64,000 nt of DNA from contig NZ_WELG01000002.1 of the NCBI RefSeq assembly GCF_009184425.1, positions 1,644,741 through 1,708,740 of the forward strand, given 5' to 3'. A program made the translations under genes and the position numbers. The notes beneath the pieces are model-generated. The model did not search any database and was not told the DNA's origin. It was given only the letters and a program-made list of their open reading frames with translations. Positions 16,105 through 25,589 of the stretch are shown in pieces. This stretch comes from Flagellimonas olearia. GTDB taxonomy: Bacteria > Bacteroidota > Bacteroidia > Flavobacteriales > Flavobacteriaceae. Position 1 is the stretch's first letter, and each line of letters starts with the position of its first letter.

Positions 16105-16884
16105 CTATAGTTTGGCAAAAAGCGCTTGCATTCTATCCTGCTCTTCTTCGGCCAACAAGGGGTCTACCAAGATTCGTCCACTGTGCTCATCGGTGATGAT
16201 TTTCTTTCGGGAAGCAATCTCTACCTGCACCTGCGGTGGAATGGTAAAGAAAGACCCTCCAGAAGCACCACGTTCCACGGGAACCACGGCAAGACCGTTC
16301 TTAACGTTGTGTCGAATTCTTTTGTAGGCTTGGATCAAGCGGTCCTCGATTTTATCCTCGTATTCCTCGGATTTCTTCAATAGGGCTTTTTCCTCTTTTT
16401 CCGTTTCGGCCAAAATGGCGTCCAACTCACCTTTTTTGTGTTTTAGGTGACCTTCACGCTCGCTTAATTTTTCCTTGGTGTCGGCAACAACTTCCTTCTT
16501 CTGTTCAATTTGCGCCTTGAACTCCTTGATGTTCTTTTCGGCCAATTGGATTTCCAATTCCTGGAACTCCACTTCCTTGCTCAACGAGTTGAATTCACGG
16601 CTGTTGCGAACATTCTTCTGTTGCTCGGCATATTTTTTGATCAAGGTTTTGGCTTCCTCGATAAGGTTTTTCTTGGCAGTGATCTCAAAGTTGATGGTTT
16701 CCACATCGGTCTTGAGCTTGTCCATACGGGTTTTAAGGCCAAGGACCTCGTCTTCCAAGTCCTGTACTTCCAAAGGCAACTCGCCCCTTACATTGCGTAT
16801 CTCGTCAACCCTGGAATCGATGAGCTGTAAATCATACAGTGCTCTCAACTTTTCTTCCACGGTGCTTTCTTTTTTGTTCGCCAT
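16105..16884 (-). CDS. C4 zinc-ribbon family coiled-coil protein lacking the cysteines
   Basis: 259 residues. Residues ~5-180 form a long antiparallel coiled coil (LRALYDLQLIDSRVDEIRNV, then Lys/Glu heptads). The end, ERGASGGSFFTIPPQ ... KKIITDEHSGRILVDP, lines up with the zinc ribbon of the DUF164/CdsZ family, whose usual form is CxxC-x-(LPPQ) ... CPxCGRIL. Here every zinc-binding cysteine position is Ser, Asp or another residue, so zinc binding is very unlikely. Members are proposed to act in RNA or ribosome-related processes or as secretion chaperones; the role here is unknown. It follows the Nif3 gene by 3 bases, a pairing common in Bacteroidota. Confidence 0.88.
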   Translation of the reverse strand: MANKKESTVEEKLRALYDLQLIDSRVDEIRNVRGELPLEVQDLEDEVLGLKTRMDKLKTDVETINFEITAKKNLIEEAKTLIKKYAEQQKNVRNSREFNSLSKEVEFQELEIQLAEKNIKEFKAQIEQKKEVVADTKEKLSEREGHLKHKKGELDAILAETEKEEKALLKKSEEYEDKIEDRLIQAYKRIRHNVKNGLAVVPVERGASGGSFFTIPPQVQVEIASRKKIITDEHSGRILVDPLLAEEEQDRMQALFAKL

Positions 16885-16887
16885 AAA

Positions 16888-17982
16888 TTATAAATACTTG
16901 ATGGGATTCGTTATACTCTCCGATAAAGAGACTGCAAAATTAGGAATTTTTTTCGTAAGATAATCAACCAATAAATCTTTTGTAAACTGCTCAGTTTCAA
17001 AGTGCCCGATATCTGCGATGACAAGTTGCCCTTCAGCTTCATAAAATTGATGGTATTTTAGGTCCGAAGTAATAAAAACATCGGCCTTGGCCTTTTTGGC
17101 CGCACCTATGGCAAAAGCACCACTCCCGCCCAAAACGGCCACTTTTTTCACCTTCTTCCCCAGCAATTGTGAATGACGCACAACAGAGGCATTCATGGTC
17201 TTTTTCAACTGTTTTAAAAAGGCTTGCTCCTCCATTTCGGTTTTGAGCTCGCCCACCATGCCCATGCCCAAATCTTGGTTGGTGTTCTCCAAGGCCACAA
17301 TTTCATAGGCCACTTCTTCATAGGGATGTGCCGCGAAAAGAGCCTTTAGAAGGTGGCTTTCCTTTTCAAAGGAATAAATTACGTTGATCTGCACCTCTTT
17401 TTCCAAATGTAGTTCCCCAACCTCTCCAACGCTGGGGTTGGCATTTTTTCCGGCTTTAAAACTGCCCATCCCTTCTGTACTGAAACTGCAATTGCTGTAT
17501 TTGCCAATTTCTCCAGCTCCAGCTTTAAAAAGGGCTGATTTCACCATTTCGGCACTTTCCAATGGGGTATAAGTAGTCAATTTTCGGATGGAACCGGTTT
17601 TGGGGATAAGGATTTTAGGATTTTGAATGCCTAAAACCTCACAAATCTTGGCATTTACCCCCATAGGGCTGTTGTCCAAGGCTGTATGCATACTGTATAT
17701 GGCAATGTTGTTGGTTATGGCTTTCATCACCACCCGTTCCACATAGGTGCGTCCTGTGAGCTTCTTTAATCCGCTAAAAATTATGGGGTGGAAACTAACG
17801 ATGAGGTTGTGTTTTTTTTCGATGGCCTCGTCCACCACATTTTCCAAGGTGTCCAAGGTTACCAAGATCCCCTTCACGGGCATGTTGGGGTCTCCCACCA
17901 ACAATCCTACATTGTCAAAACCCTCTGCATGGGGCAAAGGGGCCAGTTCCTCCAATATTTTTGTTATATCCTGTACGGTCAT
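16888..17982 (-). CDS. Nif3-like dinuclear metal-centre protein (YbgI/DUF34)
   Basis: 364 residues, the longer form of the family with a PII-like insert in the middle (INVIYSFEKESHLLKALFAAHPYEEVAYEIV). Metal ligands: VSFHPIIFSGLKKLTG (His), YSMHTALDN (His, Asp), and near the end DIGHFETEQF (His and Glu). The family forms hexameric toroids, and roles from GTP cyclohydrolase-like chemistry to cofactor damage control have been proposed without agreement. It starts 48 bases from the divergent lpxK gene and is followed by the coiled-coil gene. Confidence 0.92.
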   Translation of the reverse strand: MTVQDITKILEELAPLPHAEGFDNVGLLVGDPNMPVKGILVTLDTLENVVDEAIEKKHNLIVSFHPIIFSGLKKLTGRTYVERVVMKAITNNIAIYSMHTALDNSPMGVNAKICEVLGIQNPKILIPKTGSIRKLTTYTPLESAEMVKSALFKAGAGEIGKYSNCSFSTEGMGSFKAGKNANPSVGEVGELHLEKEVQINVIYSFEKESHLLKALFAAHPYEEVAYEIVALENTNQDLGMGMVGELKTEMEEQAFLKQLKKTMNASVVRHSQLLGKKVKKVAVLGGSGAFAIGAAKKAKADVFITSDLKYHQFYEAEGQLVIADIGHFETEQFTKDLLVDYLTKKIPNFAVSLSESITNPIKYL

Positions 17983-18030
17983 TTCACATTTGTTAAGTAG
18001 GCTAAAGATAAAATATTATATTTTCGTCCC

Positions 18031-19029
18031 ATGGTGCAATTGCTGCGCAAAATAGCGTTTCCTTTTTCCTTGGTCTATGCCTTGGTGGTGCATGTTCGCA
18101 ATTTTCTGTACAACATTGGGGTGTTTGTTTCCAAAACGTACAGCACTCCGACCCTTTGTGTGGGAAACTTGAGTGTGGGTGGCACCGGAAAAACCCCTAT
18201 GATCGAATATCTAATCCGAATTTTGGAGGGTCATAAGGTGGCGGTGTTGAGTAGGGGGTACAAACGAACTTCCAAAGGGTTTTTGTTGGCAGATTCCAAT
18301 AGTTCGGTTTTGGATCTAGGGGATGAGCCTTTCCAGATACATCAAAAATTTCCAAAGGTATCCGTTGCGGTTGATGCGGACAGAAGAAATGGTATGGCTC
18401 AGCTTGAATCCCGAGTAGAGCCCCAAGTGGTTTTGTTGGATGATGCCTTTCAGCACAGACGTGTAAAACCCAAATATTCCATTTTGCTTACGGCCCATGA
18501 CAATTTGTTCGTGGACGATTGGTATTTGCCTACCGGTAATCTTAGAGATGGTAAACGGGAATACAAGCGAGCTGACATGATCATTGTCACCAAATGCCCC
18601 GAGGTGTTGTCCAAGGACGAGCGACATGCTATTTCAAAGAAATTAAGGCTGCTGCCCCATCAAAATGTGTTGTTTTCATCCTTGATGTATGATGATTACG
18701 TCAAACAAAAAAGTGGGGATAGCTTGGCCCTTGATGCTTTAAAGGGAAAGCGATTGGCATTGGTCACAGGGATAGCGTCTCCCGGACCGTTGGTGAAGTA
18801 CCTCACGACTAAAGGACTACTTTTTGAACATTTTGAGTTTGGAGATCATCACCATTTTACGAATGATGAAATTAAAACGTTCAAGGATTTTGAACTGATT
18901 TTGACCACTGAAAAGGATTATGTACGACTGGAAGGGCGTGTGGAAAATTTATATTATTTGGAAGTGGCCCATAGTTTTGATTCCGAAGACAGGGCTTTGT
19001 TGGAAAAAGCGGTCAAAGGGTTGCTCTAG
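18031..19029 (+). CDS. lpxK: Tetraacyldisaccharide 4'-kinase (lipid A synthesis)
   Basis: 332 residues. The P-loop is GNLSVGGTGKT at 45-55, LpxK's own version of Walker A, after an N-terminal membrane-contact helix (FPFSLVYALVVHVRNFLY). Other family pieces are AVLSRGYKRTSKGF, LGDEPFQIHQKFP, VVLLDDAFQHRRVKP (catalytic DD-x-x-QH) and LLPTGNLRD-like YLPTGNLRDG. It phosphorylates the 4' position of the lipid A precursor at the inner membrane. Unlike in proteobacteria there is no msbA beside it. The last 4 bases overlap the convergent hybrid kinase gene. Confidence 0.95.
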   Translation: MVQLLRKIAFPFSLVYALVVHVRNFLYNIGVFVSKTYSTPTLCVGNLSVGGTGKTPMIEYLIRILEGHKVAVLSRGYKRTSKGFLLADSNSSVLDLGDEPFQIHQKFPKVSVAVDADRRNGMAQLESRVEPQVVLLDDAFQHRRVKPKYSILLTAHDNLFVDDWYLPTGNLRDGKREYKRADMIIVTKCPEVLSKDERHAISKKLRLLPHQNVLFSSLMYDDYVKQKSGDSLALDALKGKRLALVTGIASPGPLVKYLTTKGLLFEHFEFGDHHHFTNDEIKTFKDFELILTTEKDYVRLEGRVENLYYLEVAHSFDSEDRALLEKAVKGLL

Positions 19030-21248
19030 ACCAAGCCTTCCATTTTGTTTTTGAAGATATTCTCCCCAATTTTTTGATAGAAGACCTCTGGTTTAAAAGG
19101 TTTGGTGACCACATCGTTGCAACCGGCCTGATAGAAACTGTCCAAGCTGTCGTCCAGTGAAATGGCCGTCAAGGCAATGATGGGTGTCCCTTGGTCGAAC
19201 TTACGGATTTGACGGGTAGCTTCCTCTCCGCTGATTCCGGGCATATGGATATCCATTAAGATGGCATCATAGTCATTGGCCTTGGCCAGGTCAATGGCTT
19301 CGTTACCATTGTTGGCAATATCGCAGGTAATCTCTTTTTTGGTCAGCATTTTTTTGGTGATGACCTGATTGATTTTGTTGTCCTCAACGATCAGGATATG
19401 CAAACCTTTGAAATTAAACTCCTCTGGGTCAAGTTCAAAGGCAACGCTCTCCAATGCTTTCGAATCGCACTTCAGTTCCATTTCAAAGAAGAAGGAGCTT
19501 CCATGATCGATCTCACTCTCTAAATGGATGGTACTTCCAAATAGCCCAAGCAGACTTTTTACAATGGTGAGGCCAAGACCCGTGCCTCCATATTCCCTAT
19601 TGATTTGGATGGAACCTTGTTCAAAACTGTCGAAAATATTTTTCTGTTGCTCCTCGGAGATTCCAATACCATTATCCCTTACCTCAAAATAGAGTCGTAC
19701 TTGATCATCGTCTTTTTGCAATAGCTTGGCGATGACCTCTACCTTTCCATTTTTGGTGAACTTAAGCGCATTGCCCACCAAGTTCATAAAGACTTGGGAC
19801 AGTTTTATGGGGTCTCCCAGCAGTTGTTGCGGAATGGCAGAGTCATAATCAAGGACAAGTTTGGTCTTGTTCTCATGGGCATTCTGTTGAAGGGACTCCA
19901 CCACATCGGTAAGTACCTTTTGCAGTTTAAACTCAATGCTCAACGGCTCTAGTTTGTCCGCATCTATTTTGTTGATCTGGAGAATGTCATTGATGAAGTT
20001 CAATAAATACTCACCCGAAAACTTCAATGATTTTAAATGTTCTTTCTGATGGTCCGCAGGGTTTTCCTCCAACAAGAGGTGGGTTAGCCCTGTGACCGCG
20101 TACAAAGGTGTCCGCAGTTCATGGGTAACGGTTGAAAGAAAGTTGGTTTTGGCTTCCATGGCAGATACCGCTGCATCCCTGGCCAACTCCAGTTCCTTGT
20201 TCTTGGTGTAGAGAAGGTCGTTGGTCTTAAGCTTGATCTGGTTGTTCCTGAAAAGGGATACGGCAAGCAATGAGATGATGGTCAAAAAGGCCGAGGTAAG
20301 TATGGCGGTTATCTCCGAACGGTTTTTGGATTCACTGAGTTCCTCATTCTTTGCGGTAAGTTTGTTGATTTCGTTCATTTGGTGTTCAAACCTGATCTTA
20401 TCAGCGGTTTTTGCATCCAATTTGACCTTTTCAATGGTAAAAACGGAATCTTTGATTTGTTCCAAGGCTTTATTGTACTTCAAAGCTTCATTGTAACGGC
20501 CTATGATTTCATAAATCGCTGAGAGTTCTTCATTGGCGGTCCGTATTTCTTTGGCGAAGCCATGTTTTTTGGCAAGTTCCAGTGCAGCTTTGGAATGGAC
20601 AATGCCTTCATCCATATCGTTCAATTTAACACTGATCTTGGCCAATTGGAGATTGGCCCTGGTTGCCAAAAAGGCCCTCTCCTTATCATCGGAATTTACA
20701 ATAAGGGCGTGAAGGTTCTTTATGGCGTTGTCATACTTTTCAATATTGGTAAAGATACTGGCCTCCAGAAGCAGAATATTGTTGCTTAGGTTCCTGTTGT
20801 TGCTCAGCATCCGTGATTCTTCCAATGATTTTAAGGATTGGAAGTTGTTGCCTTCATCAAATAGGAGGGCTGCATCCACATAAAGATGAAACGCCTGTCC
20901 ATACGAATAGGAAATATCTTTTAAAAGGATACTGGCTCTGTCCCAATAGAAAATGGCCGTTTCCCTGTCCCCTTCTTCCAAGAACAATCGGGAATATTGA
21001 TGGTAAGTATCCAACAATAATTTGGCATCTTCATTTTCCTCGGCAATTTTGGCGGCTTGATCTAGGGTTTCGAGTGCTTTATCTATTTTGTTTTCATGCC
21101 TGTAGGTCATGAATTCATCAAAAATAGTCTGTATGGTAGCGGTGGAATTGGTATCATTTTGACCAAAAGATAGTTGGGTGCATGCCAAAATGCACAGTAG
21201 AAATGGCAATTTACGGCCTATCCATTTGTGTAGTAAGCTCCTGATCAA
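19026..21248 (-). CDS. Hybrid sensor histidine kinase with TPR sensor and receiver domain
   Basis: 740 residues. Signal peptide to ~29 (LLCILACTQLSFGQ), then a periplasmic TPR-like helical sensor (~30-290: LETLDQAAKIAEENEDAK, YNEALKYNKALEQIKD), one membrane helix (~310-330: ITAILTSAFLTIISLLAVSLF), a coiled coil, and the HisKA domain with phospho-acceptor H376 in THELRTPLYAVTG. The HATPase has NALKFTKNG, DNGIGIS and GGTGLGLTI. A receiver follows (HILIVEDNKINQ) with phospho-acceptor D666 in ILMDIHMPG. No DNA-binding output domain, so signal must pass to another protein. The start overlaps the GAPDH stop (ATGA), so its synthesis is probably coupled to a glycolytic enzyme. Confidence 0.94.
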   Translation of the reverse strand: MIRSLLHKWIGRKLPFLLCILACTQLSFGQNDTNSTATIQTIFDEFMTYRHENKIDKALETLDQAAKIAEENEDAKLLLDTYHQYSRLFLEEGDRETAIFYWDRASILLKDISYSYGQAFHLYVDAALLFDEGNNFQSLKSLEESRMLSNNRNLSNNILLLEASIFTNIEKYDNAIKNLHALIVNSDDKERAFLATRANLQLAKISVKLNDMDEGIVHSKAALELAKKHGFAKEIRTANEELSAIYEIIGRYNEALKYNKALEQIKDSVFTIEKVKLDAKTADKIRFEHQMNEINKLTAKNEELSESKNRSEITAILTSAFLTIISLLAVSLFRNNQIKLKTNDLLYTKNKELELARDAAVSAMEAKTNFLSTVTHELRTPLYAVTGLTHLLLEENPADHQKEHLKSLKFSGEYLLNFINDILQINKIDADKLEPLSIEFKLQKVLTDVVESLQQNAHENKTKLVLDYDSAIPQQLLGDPIKLSQVFMNLVGNALKFTKNGKVEVIAKLLQKDDDQVRLYFEVRDNGIGISEEQQKNIFDSFEQGSIQINREYGGTGLGLTIVKSLLGLFGSTIHLESEIDHGSSFFFEMELKCDSKALESVAFELDPEEFNFKGLHILIVEDNKINQVITKKMLTKKEITCDIANNGNEAIDLAKANDYDAILMDIHMPGISGEEATRQIRKFDQGTPIIALTAISLDDSLDSFYQAGCNDVVTKPFKPEVFYQKIGENIFKNKMEGLV

Positions 21249-22255
21249 ACGTAATCTTTCTTTATAAGCAAAGCTATTAAATCAACAATTCTGGAACAAT
21301 ATCCAGTCTCATTGTCATACCATCCGATGATTTTCACCATTTTACCAATAACGGAAGTCATCAAAGAATCAAACGTACAAGAATGATAACTATTGTTTAT
21401 ATCAATGGAAACAATGGGGTCTTCGGTGTAAAAAAGGATGTTTTTAAGCTCATTTTCGGCATAACTCTTAAAGGTAGCATTAATTTCTTCAATGGAAGTC
21501 TCCTTTTTTACATTAAAGGTGATGTCGGTCAAAGAGCCATTGGGAACCGGTACCCGTATGCCACATCCGCCAATCACATCGGACAATTCCGGGAATATTT
21601 TGGTCAGTGCCTTGGCTGCTCCGGTGGTAGTGGGAATAATGGATTGTGCGGCCGCTCTGGCACGCCTCAAATCACGATGCGGGGCATCATGCAGGCTTTG
21701 GTCCGAAGTGTAGGAATGTATGGTGGTAATATATGCTTGTTCTATACCGCAAAGCTCGTTCATCACCTTGATCATGGGGGCGGCATTGTTGGTGGTACAA
21801 GATGCATTGGAAATGATATGGTCTTGGGCCTCAATATCGCCTTCATTTACCCCAAGGACCACCATTTTTATGGCATCATCTTCTGGGGGAACGGAAAGAA
21901 TCACCTTTTTGGCCCCATTTTTCAGGTGAAAGGCCAATTGCTCCTCTTTTTTGAACTTTCCGGTCGCTTCTACCACAATGTCGACATTGTGGGCTGACCA
22001 ATCAATATCTTGGGGATGGTTGTGGTTCAATACGGCCACTTTTTTGCCATTGACCATAAAACCATCTTTTTCTGGAGTGACATCAGCATGGAGTCTCCCA
22101 TGGATGCTATCGTATTTTAAAAGATGAGCCAGGGTAGGGGCACTGGCCAGATCATTGATGGCCACCACTGAAATATGCGGATGGTCCTGTAGCAATCTAA
22201 ATAAAGTTCTACCAATACGTCCGAAGCCGTTGATGCCGAGGGAAATCTGTTTCAT
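21245..22255 (-). CDS. gap: Glyceraldehyde-3-phosphate dehydrogenase, type I
   Basis: 336 residues. NAD-binding start INGFGRIGRTLFRLL, VVEATGKFKK, and catalytic Cys153 in SNASCTTNNAAPMIKV. The usual TTNCLAP is here TTNNAAP, a variant common in this group. The catalytic His is in ITTIHSYTSDQ, and RRARAAAQSIIPTTTGAAKA and WYDNETGYCSR are further signatures. It oxidises glyceraldehyde-3-phosphate to 1,3-bisphosphoglycerate in glycolysis, or the reverse. It follows lipA by 27 bases and overlaps the hybrid kinase, so lipA-gap-kinase is one probable unit. Whether the genome has a second GAPDH cannot be seen. Confidence 0.95.
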   Translation of the reverse strand: MKQISLGINGFGRIGRTLFRLLQDHPHISVVAINDLASAPTLAHLLKYDSIHGRLHADVTPEKDGFMVNGKKVAVLNHNHPQDIDWSAHNVDIVVEATGKFKKEEQLAFHLKNGAKKVILSVPPEDDAIKMVVLGVNEGDIEAQDHIISNASCTTNNAAPMIKVMNELCGIEQAYITTIHSYTSDQSLHDAPHRDLRRARAAAQSIIPTTTGAAKALTKIFPELSDVIGGCGIRVPVPNGSLTDITFNVKKETSIEEINATFKSYAENELKNILFYTEDPIVSIDINNSYHSCTFDSLMTSVIGKMVKIIGWYDNETGYCSRIVDLIALLIKKDYV

Positions 22256-22282
22256 GAAGGGCGATGTAGTAATAGGTTATGG

Positions 22283-23158
22283 TTAGTGAATGTGCTTATG
22301 GGCCTTGTAGGAAGACCGCACAAGAGCGCCACTTTCCACATGTCTAAAGCCCATTTCCAAGCCTATTTCCTCATATTTTTTGAATTGCTCCGGCAAAATG
22401 AACTGTTTTACGGGCAAATGTTTTTTTGAAGGTTGCAGGTATTGCCCTATGGTAACCACGTCCACATCCGCCTTTCTAAGGTCCTCCATGGTGGCAATAA
22501 CTTCCTCTTCCTCTTCACCCAATCCCAGCATGATGCCGGATTTGGTTCGGTTGGCCCCATTTTTCTTCAAATACTCCAGAACTCCTAAGCTTCGTTCGTA
22601 TTTGGCCTGTATCCGAACCTCACGGGTGAGTCTTTTAACGGTTTCCATGTTGTGGGAGATAACTTCGGGGGCTACCTCCAAAATCCTATCCAAATGGGTT
22701 TCAATTCCTTGAAAATCAGGAATAAGGGTCTCAAGTGTGGTCTCAGGGTTCATGCGTCGAACCGCTTTTACGGTTTCGGCCCAGATAATGGAACCCATAT
22801 CCTTGAGGTCGTCCCGGTCCACAGAGGTGAGCACGGCATGTTTGATGTTCATGATCTTAATGGAACGGGCCACTTTTTCGGGTTCTGCCCAATCCACGGT
22901 TTCGGGTCTTCCGGTCTTTACGCCGCAAAATCCGCAGGAACGTGTACAAATATTCCCTAAAATCATAAAAGTAGCGGTACCCTCTCCCCAGCACTCACCC
23001 ATGTTAGGGCAACTTCCCGAGGTGCAGATGGTATGGAGGTCATATTTGTCCACCAAACCCCGTAGCTGGGTATATTTTTTGCCCGTAGGGAGTTTTACCC
23101 TAAGCCATTTGGGTTTTCCTTTGGGAGGTAAAACGCTTTCTGCTACACTTGTGCTCAT
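22283..23158 (-). CDS. lipA: Lipoyl synthase
   Basis: 291 residues. A radical-SAM enzyme that inserts two sulfurs into octanoyl groups on lipoyl domains. The auxiliary 4Fe-4S cluster cysteines are in [12 protein letters not shown], and the radical-SAM CxxxCxxC is CTRSCGFC. The start [57 protein letters not shown], and the end RSSYKAHKH with the RSSY serine that ligates the auxiliary cluster are all typical. It is followed by gap and preceded by a sigma factor gene 61 bases upstream on the same strand. Confidence 0.96.
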   Translation of the reverse strand: MSTSVAESVLPPKGKPKWLRVKLPTGKKYTQLRGLVDKYDLHTICTSGSCPNMGECWGEGTATFMILGNICTRSCGFCGVKTGRPETVDWAEPEKVARSIKIMNIKHAVLTSVDRDDLKDMGSIIWAETVKAVRRMNPETTLETLIPDFQGIETHLDRILEVAPEVISHNMETVKRLTREVRIQAKYERSLGVLEYLKKNGANRTKSGIMLGLGEEEEEVIATMEDLRKADVDVVTIGQYLQPSKKHLPVKQFILPEQFKKYEEIGLEMGFRHVESGALVRSSYKAHKHIH

Positions 23159-23219
23159 ACCTAAAATTTGAACTACAAAGATACGAAACTGGAAAGGAAA
23201 CTTTGACCGTTGGAAACGC

Positions 23220-23780
23220 TCACTTTTTTTTGATGATTTCGGCCAAAAGTTTTTTGGCTCGCAGGAGCTTTACCTTGATGTTATTCACCGGTTCGTTGAG
23301 TTCCTTGGCTATGGCGGCGTAACTCAACTCATTAAAGTATCTAAGATTGATCACTTTTTGATAATGCGGCTTCAGTTTTTTGATGTCCTGTAACAAGTTC
23401 GCCAAATTTTGTTCCGTGATCAGTTGGTCTTCCACGGTTGGGGAGTCGTCCAAAACCTTTTTTACCTCATCGCCTTGGGACTCCATTTCGTCCAAAAGGC
23501 TGCGTTTTCTCTTTCGGATAAGGTCTACATGCAAGTTTTTGGAAATGGTGATGAGCCATGTCTTGAATTCATAGGTCTCATCATAGGTGTTTATCTTGTC
23601 AAAAGCTCTGGAAAACGTACGAATAGTAATGTCCTCGGCGTCATTTTCATTTTTGGTGCGCAGTAATTGAAAACCGTAGACATCGTTCCAAAAGGTGTCC
23701 AAAAGTGCACTGAAAGCAATTTGGTTGCCTTCCTTTGCTTTTAGGATATTTTCTTTAATGGACTTTTCGGTCTTCTCCAA
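23220..23780 (-). CDS. ECF-type RNA polymerase sigma factor
   Basis: 186 residues from a TTG start ([20 protein letters not shown]). Region 2 is at ~20-90 ([60 protein letters not shown]) and region 4 at ~125-183 ([44 protein letters not shown]). No anti-sigma gene is adjacent: lipA lies downstream and a small membrane protein upstream. It may therefore be controlled at the level of synthesis or by an unlinked partner. The regulon is unknown. Confidence 0.9.
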   Translation of the reverse strand: MEKTEKSIKENILKAKEGNQIAFSALLDTFWNDVYGFQLLRTKNENDAEDITIRTFSRAFDKINTYDETYEFKTWLITISKNLHVDLIRKRKRSLLDEMESQGDEVKKVLDDSPTVEDQLITEQNLANLLQDIKKLKPHYQKVINLRYFNELSYAAIAKELNEPVNNIKVKLLRAKKLLAEIIKKK

Positions 23781-23815
23781 AAATGTGACTTTGTGTTGGC
23801 AGGATCAATAGATGA

Positions 23816-24022
23816 TCATTGCGCTGGAACGGAGTCTTTTTTGCATTCTTGTTCATCGGGCATTTTTCCACAAAAACCACAGGCTTCACCTTCTTTGTTC
23901 AAAAAGGGGTTTTGACTGGCGCAGGTACCTGCGAACTTACCATCTTTTTTGCCCCATATTTTTATTGCGATTCCAGCAAATGCCAGTGCCAAAAGACCAA
24001 TGGTCAATAATGCTAACTTCAT
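23816..24022 (-). CDS. Small membrane-anchored cysteine-containing protein
   Basis: 68 residues. An N-terminal membrane helix or uncleaved signal (LALLTIGLLALAFAGIAIKIW) is followed by a short soluble tail with four cysteines (GTCASQNPFLNKEGEACGFC, then EQEC). CGFCG resembles a metal-binding or redox knuckle. Similar short proteins with this tail are, to my knowledge, common in Flavobacteriaceae and listed as membrane or secreted proteins of unknown function. It lies just upstream of the sigma gene on the same strand and may be co-transcribed. Confidence 0.75.
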   Translation of the reverse strand: MKLALLTIGLLALAFAGIAIKIWGKKDGKFAGTCASQNPFLNKEGEACGFCGKMPDEQECKKDSVPAQ

Positions 24023-24096
24023 GTTCCAACTTTTTTACAAAGGTACAAAATACGTATATACAAAGCTGAAATTGGGGAATACTTTAAGAAAACCGC

Positions 24097-24855
24097 CTAA
24101 TAGTTGATATTGGCCACAATGTTTTCCACAGATGGGGAGGTATTGCCTCCTTTGGGCTCCACGGTAATGTAGCTTACAGCCTTGTCTGCGTAGGGAAGCG
24201 CCAATAACTTATCCTTCTCATCAAACTGTTTGATCACTCCCAGGTTTACCAATTCCCCGTTGACTTCGGCCCACATTTGGAAGCACTTGTTTTCCGGTAG
24301 GTTGGGCACATTGCTCACATTGATATAGGAAAGTTTTTTAACGGGGTTGATATAGGCAATGGCTTTAAGTTCCTTGCCTTCCCTTTTTCCATTAACGGCA
24401 TATTTTTTAGTATCAGGGTTGTTAAGAACGATGAACTGGTTTCGCATGTCCTCCAGTTGGTTCTTCATGTTATCCTCCAGATACTTGATTTTGTTGGTGA
24501 CCAAGGTATTTTCTTGCTGAAGGCTCTTGTTTTGGTTCCAAAAGAATACGGAAGAGCCCGCAAAAAGCATAATGGCAACACTGGCCGCAACAGCATACCT
24601 GTAGAATCTTCTGCGTACCATTTTTTCCTTCCTGGCACTGGTAACAATAATTTCTTTAAGCCCTTCAGGTGTTTTTCGGGCATACATTTTGGCGAAAGTC
24701 TCCAAATTGTCCTGAAGTTCGTTATAGGTTTCCCTTACTTCAGGATACATGGTGATGTACCTTTCAGCCTTTAAGGTCTCTTCTTTTGTGGTATCTCCCA
24801 AAAGATACTTTTCCAGTGTGTCGGAATCCAGAAATATTTTTACTTTTTCTTTCAT
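24097..24855 (-). CDS. Anti-sigma factor (RskA-like)
   Basis: 252 residues. The N-terminal ~80 residues form the helical sigma-binding part (SDTLEKYLLGDTTKEETLKA, YPEVRETYNELQDNLETFA) without a zinc motif. One membrane helix follows (~87-108: YAVAASVAIMLFAGSSVFFW), then a coiled coil (LQQENTLVTNKIKYLEDNM) and the C-terminal RskA-type domain (NVPNLPENKCFQMWAEVNGELVNLGVI, YITVEPKGGNTSPS). It holds the cognate sigma at the membrane until a signal triggers its proteolysis. The start overlaps the stop of the sigma gene (ATGA), the hallmark of a sigma/anti-sigma pair. Confidence 0.92.
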   Translation of the reverse strand: MKEKVKIFLDSDTLEKYLLGDTTKEETLKAERYITMYPEVRETYNELQDNLETFAKMYARKTPEGLKEIIVTSARKEKMVRRRFYRYAVAASVAIMLFAGSSVFFWNQNKSLQQENTLVTNKIKYLEDNMKNQLEDMRNQFIVLNNPDTKKYAVNGKREGKELKAIAYINPVKKLSYINVSNVPNLPENKCFQMWAEVNGELVNLGVIKQFDEKDKLLALPYADKAVSYITVEPKGGNTSPSVENIVANINY

Positions 24856-25421
24856 GGCGTAAAATTTAGTAGGGGGAGCAGGGCCAATGCCGTACCGTAA
24901 ATCTTTCCGAGTTCCCTAAGACCAATTTTTAGTCTAGACTTAATGGTTCCCAAGGGAATATCCAATTCTTCACTTGCCTCCTGTTGCGTCATTCCCTCAA
25001 AAAATAAGGCCTCTAAAACAATTCGGTATTTGGGCTCTAGCTTTTTAAGGTTATCTTGGATATCCAGATGTTCGGGGCTTATGCCACTCACTCCTAAGTT
25101 ATATACGTCCGAAACGTCAATTTGGACTTCCTTGTCCGCTTTATTGTTTACACTTCTTAATTTATCAATGGCGGTGTTTCGGGTTATTCGGAACAACCAA
25201 GTAAAAAGTTTTGCTTTTGAGGCATCGTAGGAATCCGCTTTTTTCCAGATTTTAATAAAACTTTCCTGAAGAACATCCTGTGCCAATTCCTCGTCCCTTA
25301 CCACCTTGTAGGCTACACCATAAAGAGTTTCCCCGTAATTTTCGTACAACAGGGATATGGCCTTATCGTCCCTTTCGGCCAAGAGTGAAACAATATGTCT
25401 TTCAATCAGTGTGCTCATCAA
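24852..25421 (-). CDS. ECF-type sigma factor (SigK-like) paired with an anti-sigma
   Basis: 189 residues. Region 2: ISLLYENYGETLYGVAYKVV, EELAQDVLQESFIKIWKK, LFTWLFRITRNTAIDKLRS. Region 4: LEPKYRIVLEALFFEGMTQQEASEELDIPLGTIKSRLKIGLREL. The GTIKSRLKIG helix and the RskA-type anti-sigma next to it suggest the SigK group. It is followed in an ATGA overlap by the anti-sigma. The 200-base gap upstream (25422-25589) is A+T-rich and shows no gene; the operon promoter presumably lies there. Confidence 0.93.
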   Translation of the reverse strand: MMSTLIERHIVSLLAERDDKAISLLYENYGETLYGVAYKVVRDEELAQDVLQESFIKIWKKADSYDASKAKLFTWLFRITRNTAIDKLRSVNNKADKEVQIDVSDVYNLGVSGISPEHLDIQDNLKKLEPKYRIVLEALFFEGMTQQEASEELDIPLGTIKSRLKIGLRELGKIYGTALALLPLLNFTP

Positions 25422-25589
25422 CGATGGTTTATGGTAAAATTTTTAAGGGGCAAAAATCTAAAATAGGTTTTTCGTCGTATATACTACAGCGCTAAGTTAG
25501 AAAAAGCTTTTTTGGTTGGCGTTGAAAAGAAAATCAAAAAGGTTTCGGCCTTTACGATATACATAAATTTGGTTAGTTTGGTTTGGTAT

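Noticed and set aside
21383-21997. Plus-strand open frame of 204 codons opposite GAPDH
   Set aside because: Antisense to GAPDH; the composition follows from the conserved GAPDH codons and no domain is seen.
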